Assembly (NCBI GenBank): GCA_013389105.1
Contig: JACADZ010000034.1
Coordinates: forward strand, 1 to 37,230
Origin: Parvularculaceae bacterium
GTDB taxonomy: Bacteria; Pseudomonadota; Alphaproteobacteria; Caulobacterales; Parvularculaceae
Direction of reading: 5' to 3'
Length of the DNA: 37,230 nucleotides
Shown: positions 23,558-31,899 of the stretch, one piece after another
Layout of the letters: each line of letters opens with the position of its first letter
Numbering within the stretch: the first letter of the stretch is position 1
Position numbers and translations under genes: made by a program
Notes under the pieces: generated by a model
Told to the model about the DNA's origin: nothing
Database searches by the model: none
What the model saw: the letters and a program-made list of their open reading frames with translations, nothing else

Positions 23558-25195
23558 ATGCCCGTGCAGACCGCCGCCCGCCATCTCGTGGACGCCCTCA
23601 CCATGAACGGCGTCAGCCACGTCTTCTGCGTGCCCGGCGAGAGCTATCTCGCCGTGCTCGACGCGCTTCACGACGTCCGTGATCGGATCAAACTGATCGT
23701 CTGCCGGCACGAGGCGTCCGCGGCCAACATGGCGGAGGCCTACGGCAAGCTCACGGGCAAGCCGGGGGTCGTCATGGTGACGCGCGGGCCCGGCGCGACG
23801 CAAGGGGCCGTCGGCGTCCACACCGCCTTCCAGGACTCGACGCCGATGATCATGTTCATCGGCCAGGTCGCGCGCGACATGATGGACCGCGAGGCCTTCC
23901 AGGAGATCGACTACCGGCGAATGTTCGCCTCTGTCGCCAAATGGGCCGGGCAGATCGACGTCGCGTCGCGCGTCGGCGAATATGTGAATCGCGCTTTTGC
24001 GACCGCAATGAACGGGCGACCAGGGCCTGTCGTGCTGGCGCTTCCTGAGGACATGCTGACGGAGGAGGTCGAGGCGCCTGCGCTTCCTCCGGCGCCCCGC
24101 GCGCTGGCCGCGCCCGACGAGCGCGCCTTCGAGCGCTTCCGCGAGCTGCTCGGCGGGGCCGAGCGGCCGTTCCTTCTTGTCGGCGGCGGCGGCTGGACGG
24201 CCGACGCGGTCAGGGACCTGAAGACCTTTGTCGAGGCGACCGGCCTGCCGGTCGGCGCCTCGTTCCGGTCGAAGGATCTGTTCGACAATCTTCACCAGCA
24301 ATATGCGGGCGACGTCGGCATCGCGCCCAACCCGAAGCTCGCCGAGCGCCTCAAGGCCTCCGACCTCGTCATCGCCTTCGGTCCGCGGCTCGGCGAGATG
24401 ACGACGTCGGGCTACACGCTGCTCGAGGCGCCGCTGGCCAAGCAGCCGCTCGTTCACATTCATGCCGGCGCGGAAGAGCTCGGGCGCGTCTACGCGCCGA
24501 TGCTTGCTATTCTGGCCTCGCCGGAGGCCATGGCGCGCGCGCTCGCCGCCGAGCCTTGGAGCATCGATCAAAGCTGGCTGCAGCAGGCCCGCGAGGCGCA
24601 TGCCGACTTCGAGGCGTTTTCACGGCCTGTCGAGGTCAAGGAAGGGGTCAACCTCTCCGAAGTCTTGTCCTTTCTCGACCGGGCGCTGCCTAAAGACGCG
24701 ATCGTGACCAACGGCGCCGGAAACTTCGCCGGCTGGCTGCACCGCTTCTACCGGCACAAATCGTTCAAGACGCAGCTGGCCCCGACTTCCGGCGCTATGG
24801 GCTACGGCTTCCCGGCGGCCCTGGCGGCGAAGGCGGTGCTGCCCCACCGGGATGTCGTGTGCGTCGCCGGCGACGGCGACTTCATGATGGCCTCAAGCGA
24901 ACTCGCGACAGCCATGCATCACGACCTGCCCGTGATCGTGCTCATTTCGAATAACGGGACCTACGGCACCATTCGCATGCATCAGGAGCGGGAATATCCC
25001 GGGCGCGTGTCCGGCACGGACCTCACCAATCCGGATTTTGCGGCCTTCGCCCGGAGCTTCGGCGCCTTCGGCGCGACGGTGACGCGCACGGAGGAATTCC
25101 CCGCCGCTTTCGAAGCGGCGCAAAGGAGCGGCAAGCCTGCGGTCATAGATCTGCGCACCTCGCCTCGGGAAATCGCGCCGGGGAAACGACTCTGA
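23558..25195 (+). CDS. ThDP-dependent enzyme, acetolactate-synthase-like
   Basis: This 545-residue protein has the three-domain layout of the ThDP enzymes related to acetolactate synthase. The N-terminal pyrimidine-binding domain holds catalytic Glu52 in VCRHEASAANMAEAYGKLTG. A central domain follows, and the C-terminal pyrophosphate domain has VAGDGDFMMASSELATAM followed by SNNGTYGTI, the GDG...NN magnesium/ThDP motif. It lies outside any ilv operon, has no adjacent small regulatory subunit (ilvN), and the region near residue 110-130 differs from true IlvB. It is more likely a catabolic or unassigned 2-oxoacid enzyme than anabolic IlvB. The ATG at 23558 fits the family start. Confidence 0.88.
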   Translation: MPVQTAARHLVDALTMNGVSHVFCVPGESYLAVLDALHDVRDRIKLIVCRHEASAANMAEAYGKLTGKPGVVMVTRGPGATQGAVGVHTAFQDSTPMIMFIGQVARDMMDREAFQEIDYRRMFASVAKWAGQIDVASRVGEYVNRAFATAMNGRPGPVVLALPEDMLTEEVEAPALPPAPRALAAPDERAFERFRELLGGAERPFLLVGGGGWTADAVRDLKTFVEATGLPVGASFRSKDLFDNLHQQYAGDVGIAPNPKLAERLKASDLVIAFGPRLGEMTTSGYTLLEAPLAKQPLVHIHAGAEELGRVYAPMLAILASPEAMARALAAEPWSIDQSWLQQAREAHADFEAFSRPVEVKEGVNLSEVLSFLDRALPKDAIVTNGAGNFAGWLHRFYRHKSFKTQLAPTSGAMGYGFPAALAAKAVLPHRDVVCVAGDGDFMMASSELATAMHHDLPVIVLISNNGTYGTIRMHQEREYPGRVSGTDLTNPDFAAFARSFGAFGATVTRTEEFPAAFEAAQRSGKPAVIDLRTSPREIAPGKRL

Positions 25196-25204
25196 GATCG
25201 CCGT

Positions 25205-25244
25205 CCCCCGCTGGCGCAAACCTTGCGAGGGGTAGCAGCGGGGG
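25205..25244 (+). promoter_or_regulatory. Hairpin that may hide the porin ribosome-binding site
   Basis: CCCCCGCTG and CAGCGGGGG form a perfect 9-bp stem, with an inner CGCAA/TTGCG hairpin in the loop. The right arm ends six bases before the ATG at 25251, and its G-run is the only ribosome-binding-like sequence at the proper distance. It could also end transcription of the upstream ThDP-enzyme gene, although there is no U-tract. Structure is seen; function is inferred. Confidence 0.45.
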
Positions 25245-25250
25245 GCGCCA

Positions 25251-26063
25251 ATGCCGCGAAACGTCGGGATGGCTTGCGCTGCGGGCCTATTAGCCGCGCT
25301 GTCGCCGGCGGCCGCCGGCGGCTTGACGATTGACCTGACGGCAGGGGTTGAATCAACCTCGGTCTTCCGGGGTTACCGGGCGCGGCGCCTCAACCCCAAT
25401 CCTTACGCCGTTCTCGATCTGGAACAGGGACCGCTCTACGCCGGCCTTTATGCGGCGCCTGCGGCGTTCGGTCCGGAAACCAACGCCCTCCTCACCGGCT
25501 ACGCCGGCTGGCTTCCGGTTGTCGCAGGCTTCGAACTCGATCTCGGGGTCGGCTACTACGCCTTTCCGGACTCGCGCGTCTACGAGATCGACAGCGACGG
25601 CGACGGCCTCGCCGATCATTCAGGACGCAAGGGGCTGATCGAGCCCTATGCCGGATTCGCGCGCGAGGTCGCCGGCCTCGCCGTCGAAGCATTCGTCTTT
25701 TACACGCCCGACTCGCTCGGCGAGACCGGGCCCGGCTGGTACGGCAGCGCCGAGGTCGCGCGCGAGCTCGGTGAAGGAATTTCGCTGGTCGCCGGGTACG
25801 GGGTCAGCCGGTTCAACAACGATCAGCTTAATGACGATTACGACGACTGGCGCGTCGCCGTCGAAAAATCCCTGTTCGGATTCGACCTGAAGCTGCGTTA
25901 CTCGGACACGGTCGGCGCGCTCGGGTCCGACAACCGAACTTTGTCGCTTATCGTCGAACGGCCGTTCGGCGTTCTCGGGTCTGCAAGGCGCGACGAGGAG
26001 GATTTCGACAAGATCCGCAACCGCTTCATTATCGACAAGTGTCGGCTGATGGCGGGCCGCTAG
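25251..26063 (+). CDS. TorF-family putative porin
   Basis: This 270-residue outer-membrane protein has a signal peptide (cleaved after AAA near residue 24) and amphipathic beta strands such as TAGVESTSVFRGY, PLYAGLYAAPAAFG, FELDLGVGYYAFPDS and EAFVFYTP. These match the TIGR02001/TorF family of unknown function. Unusual points are an inserted DSDGDGLADHSGRKG loop with a DxDxDG calcium-type motif near residue 119, and a roughly 35-residue charged tail after the last strand ending VERPF, where most family members stop with an aromatic residue. It is convergent with tyrS. Confidence 0.75.
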   Translation: MPRNVGMACAAGLLAALSPAAAGGLTIDLTAGVESTSVFRGYRARRLNPNPYAVLDLEQGPLYAGLYAAPAAFGPETNALLTGYAGWLPVVAGFELDLGVGYYAFPDSRVYEIDSDGDGLADHSGRKGLIEPYAGFAREVAGLAVEAFVFYTPDSLGETGPGWYGSAEVARELGEGISLVAGYGVSRFNNDQLNDDYDDWRVAVEKSLFGFDLKLRYSDTVGALGSDNRTLSLIVERPFGVLGSARRDEEDFDKIRNRFIIDKCRLMAGR

Positions 26064-26077
26064 GCGGCGCCTTCGGC

Positions 26078-27340
26078 TCAGCCGATTCTCACGAGCGCGT
26101 GCTTCTTCTTGCCGATGGAGATCTTGGCGGCGCCGTCCACAAAATCGGCGGCCGTCAACAAGCGCTCCTCCGCTAACGGAACATCGTTCACCTTGAGGGC
26201 GCCGGCGGCGATATGCCGTCGGCCTTCGCCTTTCGAGGCGATCAGCCCCGTCGCGAGAAACTGTTCAAGCAGCGGCGCGCCGGCGGCGACGGCTTCCGTC
26301 GAGATCGTCGCCGTCGGCAAGCCTTCCGCCGAGGCGCCCTCCTCGAACGTCTTGCGCGCCGTCTCGGCGGCGTCGTCCGCGGCCTTGCGGCCGTGAAGGA
26401 GCGCCGTCGCTTCGTTGGCGAGCACTTTCTTCGCCTCGTTGATTTCGGCGCCGGCCAGCGCGGCGAGACGGCGGACCTCGCTCATCGGCAGCACCGTGAA
26501 GCGCGCCAGCAGGGTCGGCACGTCGGCGTCCTCGGCGTTGCGCCAGTATTGCCAGTAGTCGTAGGGGCTGAACATGTCGGCGTTCAGCCAGACGGCGCCG
26601 CCTTCCGTCTTGCCCATCTTCTTGCCGGCGGCGGTGGTCAGCAGCGGCGTCGTCAGGCCGAAAACCTCCGCCCCGTCCTTGCGGCGCACGAGCTCGACCC
26701 CGTTCACGATGTTGCCCCACTGGTCCGAGCCGCCCATCTGGAGGGTGCAGCCATGCCGGCGATAGAGCTCGTGAAAATCATAGGCCTGCATCAGCATGTA
26801 GTTGAACTCGAGGAAGGTCATGGGGCTCTCGCGCTCGAGGCGGAGCTTGACCGAATCGAAGGTCAGCATGCGGTTGATGGTGAAATGGGTTCCGTAATCG
26901 CGCAGAAACTCGACATAGCCGAGCTTCGAGAGCCATTCGTCGTTGTCGGCCATGATCGCGTCCTGCGGCCCTGAACCGAACCGCAGAAACTTCTCGAATA
27001 CGCCCTTGATGGAAGCGATGTTCGACGCGATGTCGGCATCGGAGAGGAGCGCGCGTTGCGCGTCCTTGCCAGTCGGGTCGCCGACCTTGGTCGTCCCGCC
27101 GCCCATGAGCGCGATCGGACGATGCCCGGTCTGCTGGAGCCAGTAAAGCATCATGATCTGGATGAGGCTGCCGGCGTGGAGCGACCTCGCCGTGGCGTCG
27201 AAGCCGATATAGCCGGTCAGCGTTTGCCTTGAGGCGCGGGCGTCGAGTTCATCAAGATTGGTCGCCTGATGGATGAAGCCGCGCTCGTGGAGTACGCAAA
27301 GGAGATCGGACTTGAAGGACGTGTTAACCTCGGAAGTCAT
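26078..27340 (-). CDS. tyrS: Tyrosyl-tRNA synthetase
   Basis: This 420-residue class I aminoacyl-tRNA synthetase charges tRNA-Tyr. The signature regions are [15 protein letters not shown] (HIGH-like, residues 51-65), [13 protein letters not shown] (202-214) for tyrosine and ATP, and [12 protein letters not shown] (240-251), the KMSKS-like motif in its TyrRS form. A C-terminal S4 RNA-binding domain starts near residue 355 ([20 protein letters not shown]). The ATG at 27340 matches the family start; longer in-frame extensions overlap the divergent anmK gene and are not credible. The 73-base gap to anmK should hold both promoters. Confidence 0.97.
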   Translation of the reverse strand: MTSEVNTSFKSDLLCVLHERGFIHQATNLDELDARASRQTLTGYIGFDATARSLHAGSLIQIMMLYWLQQTGHRPIALMGGGTTKVGDPTGKDAQRALLSDADIASNIASIKGVFEKFLRFGSGPQDAIMADNDEWLSKLGYVEFLRDYGTHFTINRMLTFDSVKLRLERESPMTFLEFNYMLMQAYDFHELYRRHGCTLQMGGSDQWGNIVNGVELVRRKDGAEVFGLTTPLLTTAAGKKMGKTEGGAVWLNADMFSPYDYWQYWRNAEDADVPTLLARFTVLPMSEVRRLAALAGAEINEAKKVLANEATALLHGRKAADDAAETARKTFEEGASAEGLPTATISTEAVAAGAPLLEQFLATGLIASKGEGRRHIAAGALKVNDVPLAEERLLTAADFVDGAAKISIGKKKHALVRIG

Positions 27341-27413
27341 ATTGGTCGCGGGTTGAGATATAGCGGGGCCGGTAGCATTTTCGCGAGGCCTTTCCAACCC
27401 AAGCGGAGAGCGC

Positions 27414-28556
27414 ATGGCCGACGTGTTGACCGCCCTCGGGCTCATGAGCGGGACTTCGCTCGACGGGATCGACGCGGCCATCCTCAAGACTGACGGCGAG
27501 ACGGTCGTCGAGAGAGGACCGTCTCTTTTCACGCCTTATGGGCGCGAGATGAAAGTGTTCATCCGCCGCGCCGTCAAGGCGGCGATCGAGGGCCGCGACA
27601 GCGCGGCTGACATCGCCAAAGCGTCCGGCGAGGTGACGCAGGCGCACGCCAAGGCTGTCGAGGCTCTCCTCAGCGCGGCGGGCATGAGGCGCTCGCAGAT
27701 CGACATCGTCGGGTTCCACGGCCAGACCATCCTGCATCGTCCGGCCCGAGACCGCCAAAGCGCCGGGCGCAGCTGGCAGATCGGCGACGGCGCGGCGCTC
27801 GCGGCCGAACTCGGGATCGACGTCGTCGCGGATTTCCTAGCCGCGGACATCGCGGCGGGCGGGGAGGGGGCGCCGCTGGCGCCGATCTACCATCTGGCGC
27901 TTGTGCGGCAACTTGATCGGGAGGGCTCGGTCGTCGTCCTCAATCTGGGCGGCGTCGCCAACGCCGCCTATTTCCCGACGGACGCCGAAGAGGAGGACAT
28001 CCTCGCCTTCGACTGCGGTCCCGGCAACGGCCTCCTCGACGAATGGATGGAGCTTCGCACCGGCAAGCCGATGGATGAAGACGGCGCGCTGGCGCGGACG
28101 GGCAGGGTGCACTCCGGGGTCCTGCGCTCGATGCTGGCGAGCCCTTATTTTGCGCGCAATCCGCCCAAGTCGCTCGACCGCTACGATTTCAAACTCGACC
28201 CGGTGTTGACTCTCTCCGCCGCCGACGGCGCGGCGACGCTGACGGCGTTCGCCGCGGCCTCGGTTCGCGCCAGCGAGCGGTTCTTTCCAGCCCCGCCGGC
28301 GCTCTGGATCGTCTGCGGCGGCGGCCGTCGCAATGCGGCCCTCATGGAGGCGCTGTCTAAGGCGCTGACCGGGGCCGTCGTTCCTGCGGAACGGGTCGGA
28401 TGGCGGGGCGACGACCTCGAGGCGGAGTGTTTCGCCTATCTGGCGGTGCGTACACTGAACAAAAGGCCCATCACCTTCCCGCAGACGACGCGGGCGCCGC
28501 GGCCGCTCGGCGGCGGCGTTTTCTACAGATGCGCTCGAACGCCGGCGCCGGCCTAA
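27414..28556 (+). CDS. anmK: Anhydro-N-acetylmuramic acid kinase
   Basis: This 380-residue ASKHA-fold kinase opens and phosphorylates 1,6-anhydro-MurNAc to MurNAc-6-phosphate in cell-wall recycling. Motifs are [14 protein letters not shown] (9-22) for ATP phosphate, [12 protein letters not shown] (around 98-109), [33 protein letters not shown] and [14 protein letters not shown]. The last motif carries the conserved aspartate. It diverges from tyrS, a pairing common in alphaproteobacteria. A GGAGAG lies at proper distance from the ATG. The lytic transglycosylase at 19301 could supply precursors for its substrate. Confidence 0.95.
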   Translation: MADVLTALGLMSGTSLDGIDAAILKTDGETVVERGPSLFTPYGREMKVFIRRAVKAAIEGRDSAADIAKASGEVTQAHAKAVEALLSAAGMRRSQIDIVGFHGQTILHRPARDRQSAGRSWQIGDGAALAAELGIDVVADFLAADIAAGGEGAPLAPIYHLALVRQLDREGSVVVLNLGGVANAAYFPTDAEEEDILAFDCGPGNGLLDEWMELRTGKPMDEDGALARTGRVHSGVLRSMLASPYFARNPPKSLDRYDFKLDPVLTLSAADGAATLTAFAAASVRASERFFPAPPALWIVCGGGRRNAALMEALSKALTGAVVPAERVGWRGDDLEAECFAYLAVRTLNKRPITFPQTTRAPRPLGGGVFYRCARTPAPA

Positions 28557-28607
28557 TCACCTGATCCGGCCTGGATCTGGGCTGGGTCGCCGAGGTCTTG
28601 GGGCGAG

Positions 28608-28793
28608 TTGCAAGAGGCCGCCCTGCTCGCCGTCGGGCAGGACCTCGAGGCGGCGAAGGCGCGGGCGCTCGCCGCTTGCCGGGCGAAATACAGGCCCGAC
28701 GCCACGGCGGTATTCAGTTTCGACGGCGAGCGCGTCAAGGGCGTGGCGTCGGATTCAGTTCCGACGAGCCTCACCCGGCTGACGCCAGTATGA
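28608..28793 (+). CDS. Possible small hypothetical protein (weak)
   Basis: A 61-residue frame with a TTG start, LQEAALLAVGQDLEAAKARA through FSFDGERVKG, sits 51 bases after the anmK stop. Its composition is plausible for protein (helix, then a strand-like FSFDG). The same frame is open back to the anmK stop codon, so it could also be a leftover of a longer reading frame. No family, ribosome-binding site or signal peptide is seen. The rest of the 261-base gap shows nothing. Confidence 0.2.
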   Translation: MQEAALLAVGQDLEAAKARALAACRAKYRPDATAVFSFDGERVKGVASDSVPTSLTRLTPV

Positions 28794-28817
28794 TCGGTGA
28801 ACAGATGATCCAGCCGG

Positions 28818-29249
28818 CTACCGGCTGCGGTCGTCCAGTCCTTCGATCGCGCCGAGGATCAGCCCGGCGATGGCGGCGATCGCCGCCGCTCGCGCCGGCT
28901 TGTCGCGCGATTCCTTGATGAGCGCGTCGTTAAGAAGGGCGCGCCAGTCGCCCTCGGCGCCGCCGGCCGGCGCGCCGTCCGGTCCGCCAAGACTGAGCGT
29001 CCCCTCGACCGTCGCATTAGGATTGGGGGCTTGCGCCCGCGTCTGGCAAAGCCAGCCGGCGAGCAGAAGGAAGGTCGCGCCGAGCGCTAACGCGGCCCAA
29101 GCGGGCGCCACGAGCTTAAGGGCCTCAACGACGGACGCCGCAGCGAACCCGGCTGCGAGCACGATGAGCCCGGCGGCCGCGAAGGCCCAGACCGCCCGTT
29201 TGACGGCCGCTTCGCCCTTGGCGCGCGCGGACTGGAGCAGATCGATCAC
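28818..29249 (-). CDS. YqjE/DUF1469-like membrane protein
   Basis: This 143-residue protein has two close membrane spans, AVWAFAAAGLIVLAAGFAAA (about 20-39) and APAWAALALGATFLLLAGWL (about 49-68). A Gly/Pro-rich linker follows, then a hydrophobic segment near the end, ARAAAIAAIAGLILGAIEG. It looks like phage-holin-superfamily YqjE proteins, though the third segment is extra. The gene overlaps the upstream YqjD-like gene by four bases, so the two are coupled. In E. coli, yqjD, yqjE and yqjK are linked and the products are inner-membrane proteins of poorly known role. Confidence 0.7.
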   Translation of the reverse strand: MIDLLQSARAKGEAAVKRAVWAFAAAGLIVLAAGFAAASVVEALKLVAPAWAALALGATFLLLAGWLCQTRAQAPNPNATVEGTLSLGGPDGAPAGGAEGDWRALLNDALIKESRDKPARAAAIAAIAGLILGAIEGLDDRSR

Positions 29250-29554
29250 CGCCTGGATCTCCCGGCGATCGCCTTGCCGACCATGTATCCGGCCGCGAAG
29301 GCGGCGCTGATCGAGGCGCCGGGATGGGCGCGCATTTCCTCGCGCAGCGCTTCGGTTCCGTCGGCGATGTTGGAACGGATGGCGTCTCCCTTGTTGCGGG
29401 CCTCGCGGATGGCCGCATCGAGAATGCCTTGCAGGCGGGCCGCGCGCGCCTCGTCGGGCGCAGCGGCGCTGCGCTCCTCCAACTCCGCAACGTCCTTCTT
29501 CATGCGCTCGAGCAGCGTATCGAAGGCCGTCTTGGCAGGCAGATCTTCGCTCAT
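29246..29554 (-). CDS. YqjD/ElaB-like (DUF883) membrane-anchored protein
   Basis: This 102-residue protein has a long helical N-terminus (TLLERMKKDVAELEERSAAA, EARAARLQGILDAAIREARN) and a C-terminal segment HPGASISAAFAAGYMVGKAI ending GRSRR. That tail is typical of DUF883/YqjD/ElaB proteins, which anchor in the inner membrane and, for E. coli YqjD, can bind ribosomes in stationary phase. The ATG at 29554 is used. It is the first gene of the pair with the YqjE-like gene. The 290 bases before the methyltransferase gene (29555-29844) hold no credible gene. Confidence 0.75.
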   Translation of the reverse strand: MSEDLPAKTAFDTLLERMKKDVAELEERSAAAPDEARAARLQGILDAAIREARNKGDAIRSNIADGTEALREEMRAHPGASISAAFAAGYMVGKAIAGRSRR

Positions 29555-29844
29555 CGCCCCGGTCGCGTGCTTGATTGCCGATCCTAGCCGCGAATCCGAA
29601 CGCATGAAAACGAGATCAACGCGGGCGCGCGCAGATCGCGCCCGATGTCGAACCTGGGCAACACCGGACGGACGCCTTCTCCGGGGATTTCGCTTTTGAG
29701 GCGCGTCAGCAAACCCGAAATCGCCTGTTGACGGCCCGCGGCCGCGACGGGCCGGCCCCGGCGACAAGGGCTGCGAGCATCGTCGGCGCGGCCGGCAACT
29801 TCATTGCCGCCGGCAGTTTCAAATCGGCCTGCGCCGTCCCGCCC

Positions 29845-30660
29845 TCAGACGCGCTCCGCCAGAATCTCCATCAGCAGCGGCGTCGTCATGAGCGTGCGCG
29901 GATCCTTCTCCGCCGCGTTCCATGCCCGCGCCACCTCGTCCGCCCACTCGGCGCTGACCACCCCGCGCTCAGCGAGGCGGCGCGCATGCGCCGGGACGAA
30001 GGTCTTGGGCCACTGCCAGGCGAAATCGCGGGGCGAAGCGCAGAAGGTGATCGGCCGCGCCTCGATGAGCCGCAGTCCGGCCTCGGGGAGGGCGGGGAGA
30101 ATTCTCCGCGCGACATTGATGTCCCCGGCGTTGGCGAGCCAGTCGCGGATGGCGGTCTCAACGAATTCCGCCAACACCGGCTGCTGCGGCGTCCACGACA
30201 TGACGCCCCAGTTGTAGTAGTCGTGGCAGATGAAGCGACCGCCCGGACGAAGCGCGGCCGCGAGCTTCTTCAGGACGCCGACAGGGTCGGCCATGAAGAT
30301 GAAGACCCAGCGGATGAAGACGACGTCGACCCCCGCAACGGGGATGGGGTCGGTCCCAAGATCGACGCTGTGGAGGTCGATATTGGCGAGGCCCCGCACC
30401 CGCGCGCCCGCCTCGATCGCGTTGCGGAAATTGTCGGACCGGTCGAGCGCGTAGACCCGGCCTTCCGGCCCGACGATCTCGGCAAGGTCGAGGGTTGCGT
30501 GGCCGGGTCCTGACCCGGCGTCGATCGCCCGCCATCCCGTGGTGATGCCGGCTCGCCGCCAGACGTCAAGGACGTGCGAACGCCACACACGGTGTTGAAC
30601 GCCGAGGCGAATGGTCTCGGCGTCATGGGTCCCAAGATAATAGCTGCGTTCCTCAGCCAT
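29845..30660 (-). CDS. Class I SAM-dependent methyltransferase
   Basis: This 271-residue cytoplasmic enzyme has motif I AIDAGSGPGHATLDLAEIVG (about 45-64), the acidic motif II VYALDRSDNF, DLGTDPIPVAGVDVVFIRWV and the post-motif LRPGGRFICHDYYNW. The substrate is unknown; the C-terminal half contains a helical cap (LAEFVETAIRDWLANAGDIN) seen in small-molecule methyltransferases. GGAG sits five bases before the ATG at 30660. It diverges from the nuoJ operon. No neighbour gives a clue to the substrate. Confidence 0.88.
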   Translation of the reverse strand: MAEERSYYLGTHDAETIRLGVQHRVWRSHVLDVWRRAGITTGWRAIDAGSGPGHATLDLAEIVGPEGRVYALDRSDNFRNAIEAGARVRGLANIDLHSVDLGTDPIPVAGVDVVFIRWVFIFMADPVGVLKKLAAALRPGGRFICHDYYNWGVMSWTPQQPVLAEFVETAIRDWLANAGDINVARRILPALPEAGLRLIEARPITFCASPRDFAWQWPKTFVPAHARRLAERGVVSAEWADEVARAWNAAEKDPRTLMTTPLLMEILAERV

Positions 30661-30709
30661 TGGCGCTCCGCTCTAAGAGGGTCGGCCACATCCAGGCATC
30701 GGCCAGGTC

Positions 30710-30723
30710 CAATCATCTGATTG
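30710..30723. promoter_or_regulatory. Palindrome in the methyltransferase/nuoJ divergent region
   Basis: CAATCA-TC-TGATTG is a perfect 6+6 inverted repeat with a two-base spacer, 50 bases upstream of the methyltransferase start. A direct repeat TCGGCCA lies beside it (30682-30688 and 30700-30706). Such layouts are typical of dimeric repressor sites; the protein is not identified. Confidence 0.35.
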
Positions 30724-30724
30724 T

Positions 30725-30766
30725 GCCCCGCCTGGTCTGGCCGAGAAACCCGATTCTTGGCGGGGC
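30725..30766 (+). other. Long-loop inverted repeat upstream of nuoJ
   Basis: GCCCCGCC and GGCGGGGC form a perfect 8-bp stem around a 26-base loop. It lies about 180 bases upstream of nuoJ in the 286-base intergenic region, which holds no gene and no sign of nuoI. It could be a leader structure or chance in GC-rich DNA. Confidence 0.25.
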
Positions 30767-30946
30767 GCAGCCGCGACTTTTGAGCCGCCGTCCAGCCTTT
30801 GCAACCACCGTCGACCCGGTCTAAAAGCCCGCAAAATTCAAAAGCGCATCGGGGCCTGCGATTCTTGCGGACGCCGGGCGACTCCCGCCACCCCACGGTC
30901 ATCCCGGACCGAAACAGGACCCGCATTTGTCGCGCTGCACCATCCC

Positions 30947-31588
30947 ATGACGATCGGAACCATCGCCTTCCTCGTCTTCGCCGCCGCCGCCATCGTTTCG
31001 GCGCTGATGGTCGTCGCCTCGCGCAATCCGGTCCATTCGGTGCTGTTCCTCATTTCGACCTTCATCTCGGCCTCCGGCCTCTTCGTGCTGATGGGGGCCG
31101 AGTATCTCGCGATGCTGCTCATCGTCGTTTATGTCGGTGCCGTCGCTGTCCTCTTCCTGTTCGTGGTCATGATGCTCGACATCGACTTTGTCGAACTGAA
31201 GCAGGGCTTTCTCCAGTACCTGCCGATCGGCGGCGCGCTCGCGGCGGTGGTGGTTGTCGAACTGATCCTCGTCGTCGCAGCCCGTTCGGTTCCGACCGAC
31301 GCGGAAATCGCTAGGGCGCATCCGTTCATGAAGGCTGGCGAGACGGTTTCCGACCCCGCCGGTCCGAATAATGTCGAGGCGCTCGGCCTTATTCTCTACA
31401 CCGATTACGTCCACCTCTTCCAGATTGCGGGAATCATCCTGCTCGTCGCCATGATCGGCGCGATCGTCCTGACGTTCCGCGCCCGCGAAGGGATCAGGAA
31501 GCAAGATCCGGCGTTCCAGGTCGCACGCAAGCGCGCCGATGCGGTCGCGCTAGTAAAGGTGAAGTCCGGGGAAGGGATCGGCGGCTAA
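30947..31588 (+). CDS. nuoJ: NADH-quinone oxidoreductase subunit J
   Basis: This 213-residue membrane subunit of respiratory complex I has five hydrophobic spans, including [40 protein letters not shown] (the helix with the conserved pi-bulge region) and the last span [20 protein letters not shown]. The C-terminal tail of about 35 residues is basic and cytoplasmic. Its stop overlaps the nuoK start by one base (TAATG). It is the first gene of this operon; nuoI does not precede it, unlike in most alphaproteobacteria. The ribosome-binding site is weak. Confidence 0.96.
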   Translation: MTIGTIAFLVFAAAAIVSALMVVASRNPVHSVLFLISTFISASGLFVLMGAEYLAMLLIVVYVGAVAVLFLFVVMMLDIDFVELKQGFLQYLPIGGALAAVVVVELILVVAARSVPTDAEIARAHPFMKAGETVSDPAGPNNVEALGLILYTDYVHLFQIAGIILLVAMIGAIVLTFRAREGIRKQDPAFQVARKRADAVALVKVKSGEGIGG

Positions 31589-31896
31589 TGGAAATCGGAC
31601 TGGGGGCCTATCTCACCGTCGCCGCCATCCTGTTCGCGATCGGCATGGCCGGCATTTTCGTGAATCGCAAGAACGTCATCGTCATTTTGATGTCGATCGA
31701 GCTCATGCTGCTGGCCGTCAACATCAATCTCGTCGCCTTTTCGCAGTTCCTCGGCGATCTGGTCGGCCAGGTCTTCGCTTTCATGGTCCTGACCGTGGCG
31801 GCCGCCGAGGCGGCGATCGGCCTCGCCATTCTGGTCGCCTATTTCCGCAATCGCGGCGATATCGCCGTCGAAGACGCCAACCTGATGAAGAACTGA
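31588..31896 (+). CDS. nuoK: NADH-quinone oxidoreductase subunit K
   Basis: This 102-residue protein has three membrane spans with the two conserved proton-path glutamates, in [12 protein letters not shown] (about E38) and [14 protein letters not shown] (about E74). The size is standard. It overlaps nuoJ by one base and is three bases from nuoL, so translation is coupled. It forms part of the E-channel in the membrane arm. Confidence 0.97.
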   Translation: MEIGLGAYLTVAAILFAIGMAGIFVNRKNVIVILMSIELMLLAVNINLVAFSQFLGDLVGQVFAFMVLTVAAAEAAIGLAILVAYFRNRGDIAVEDANLMKN

Positions 31897-31899
31897 TTC

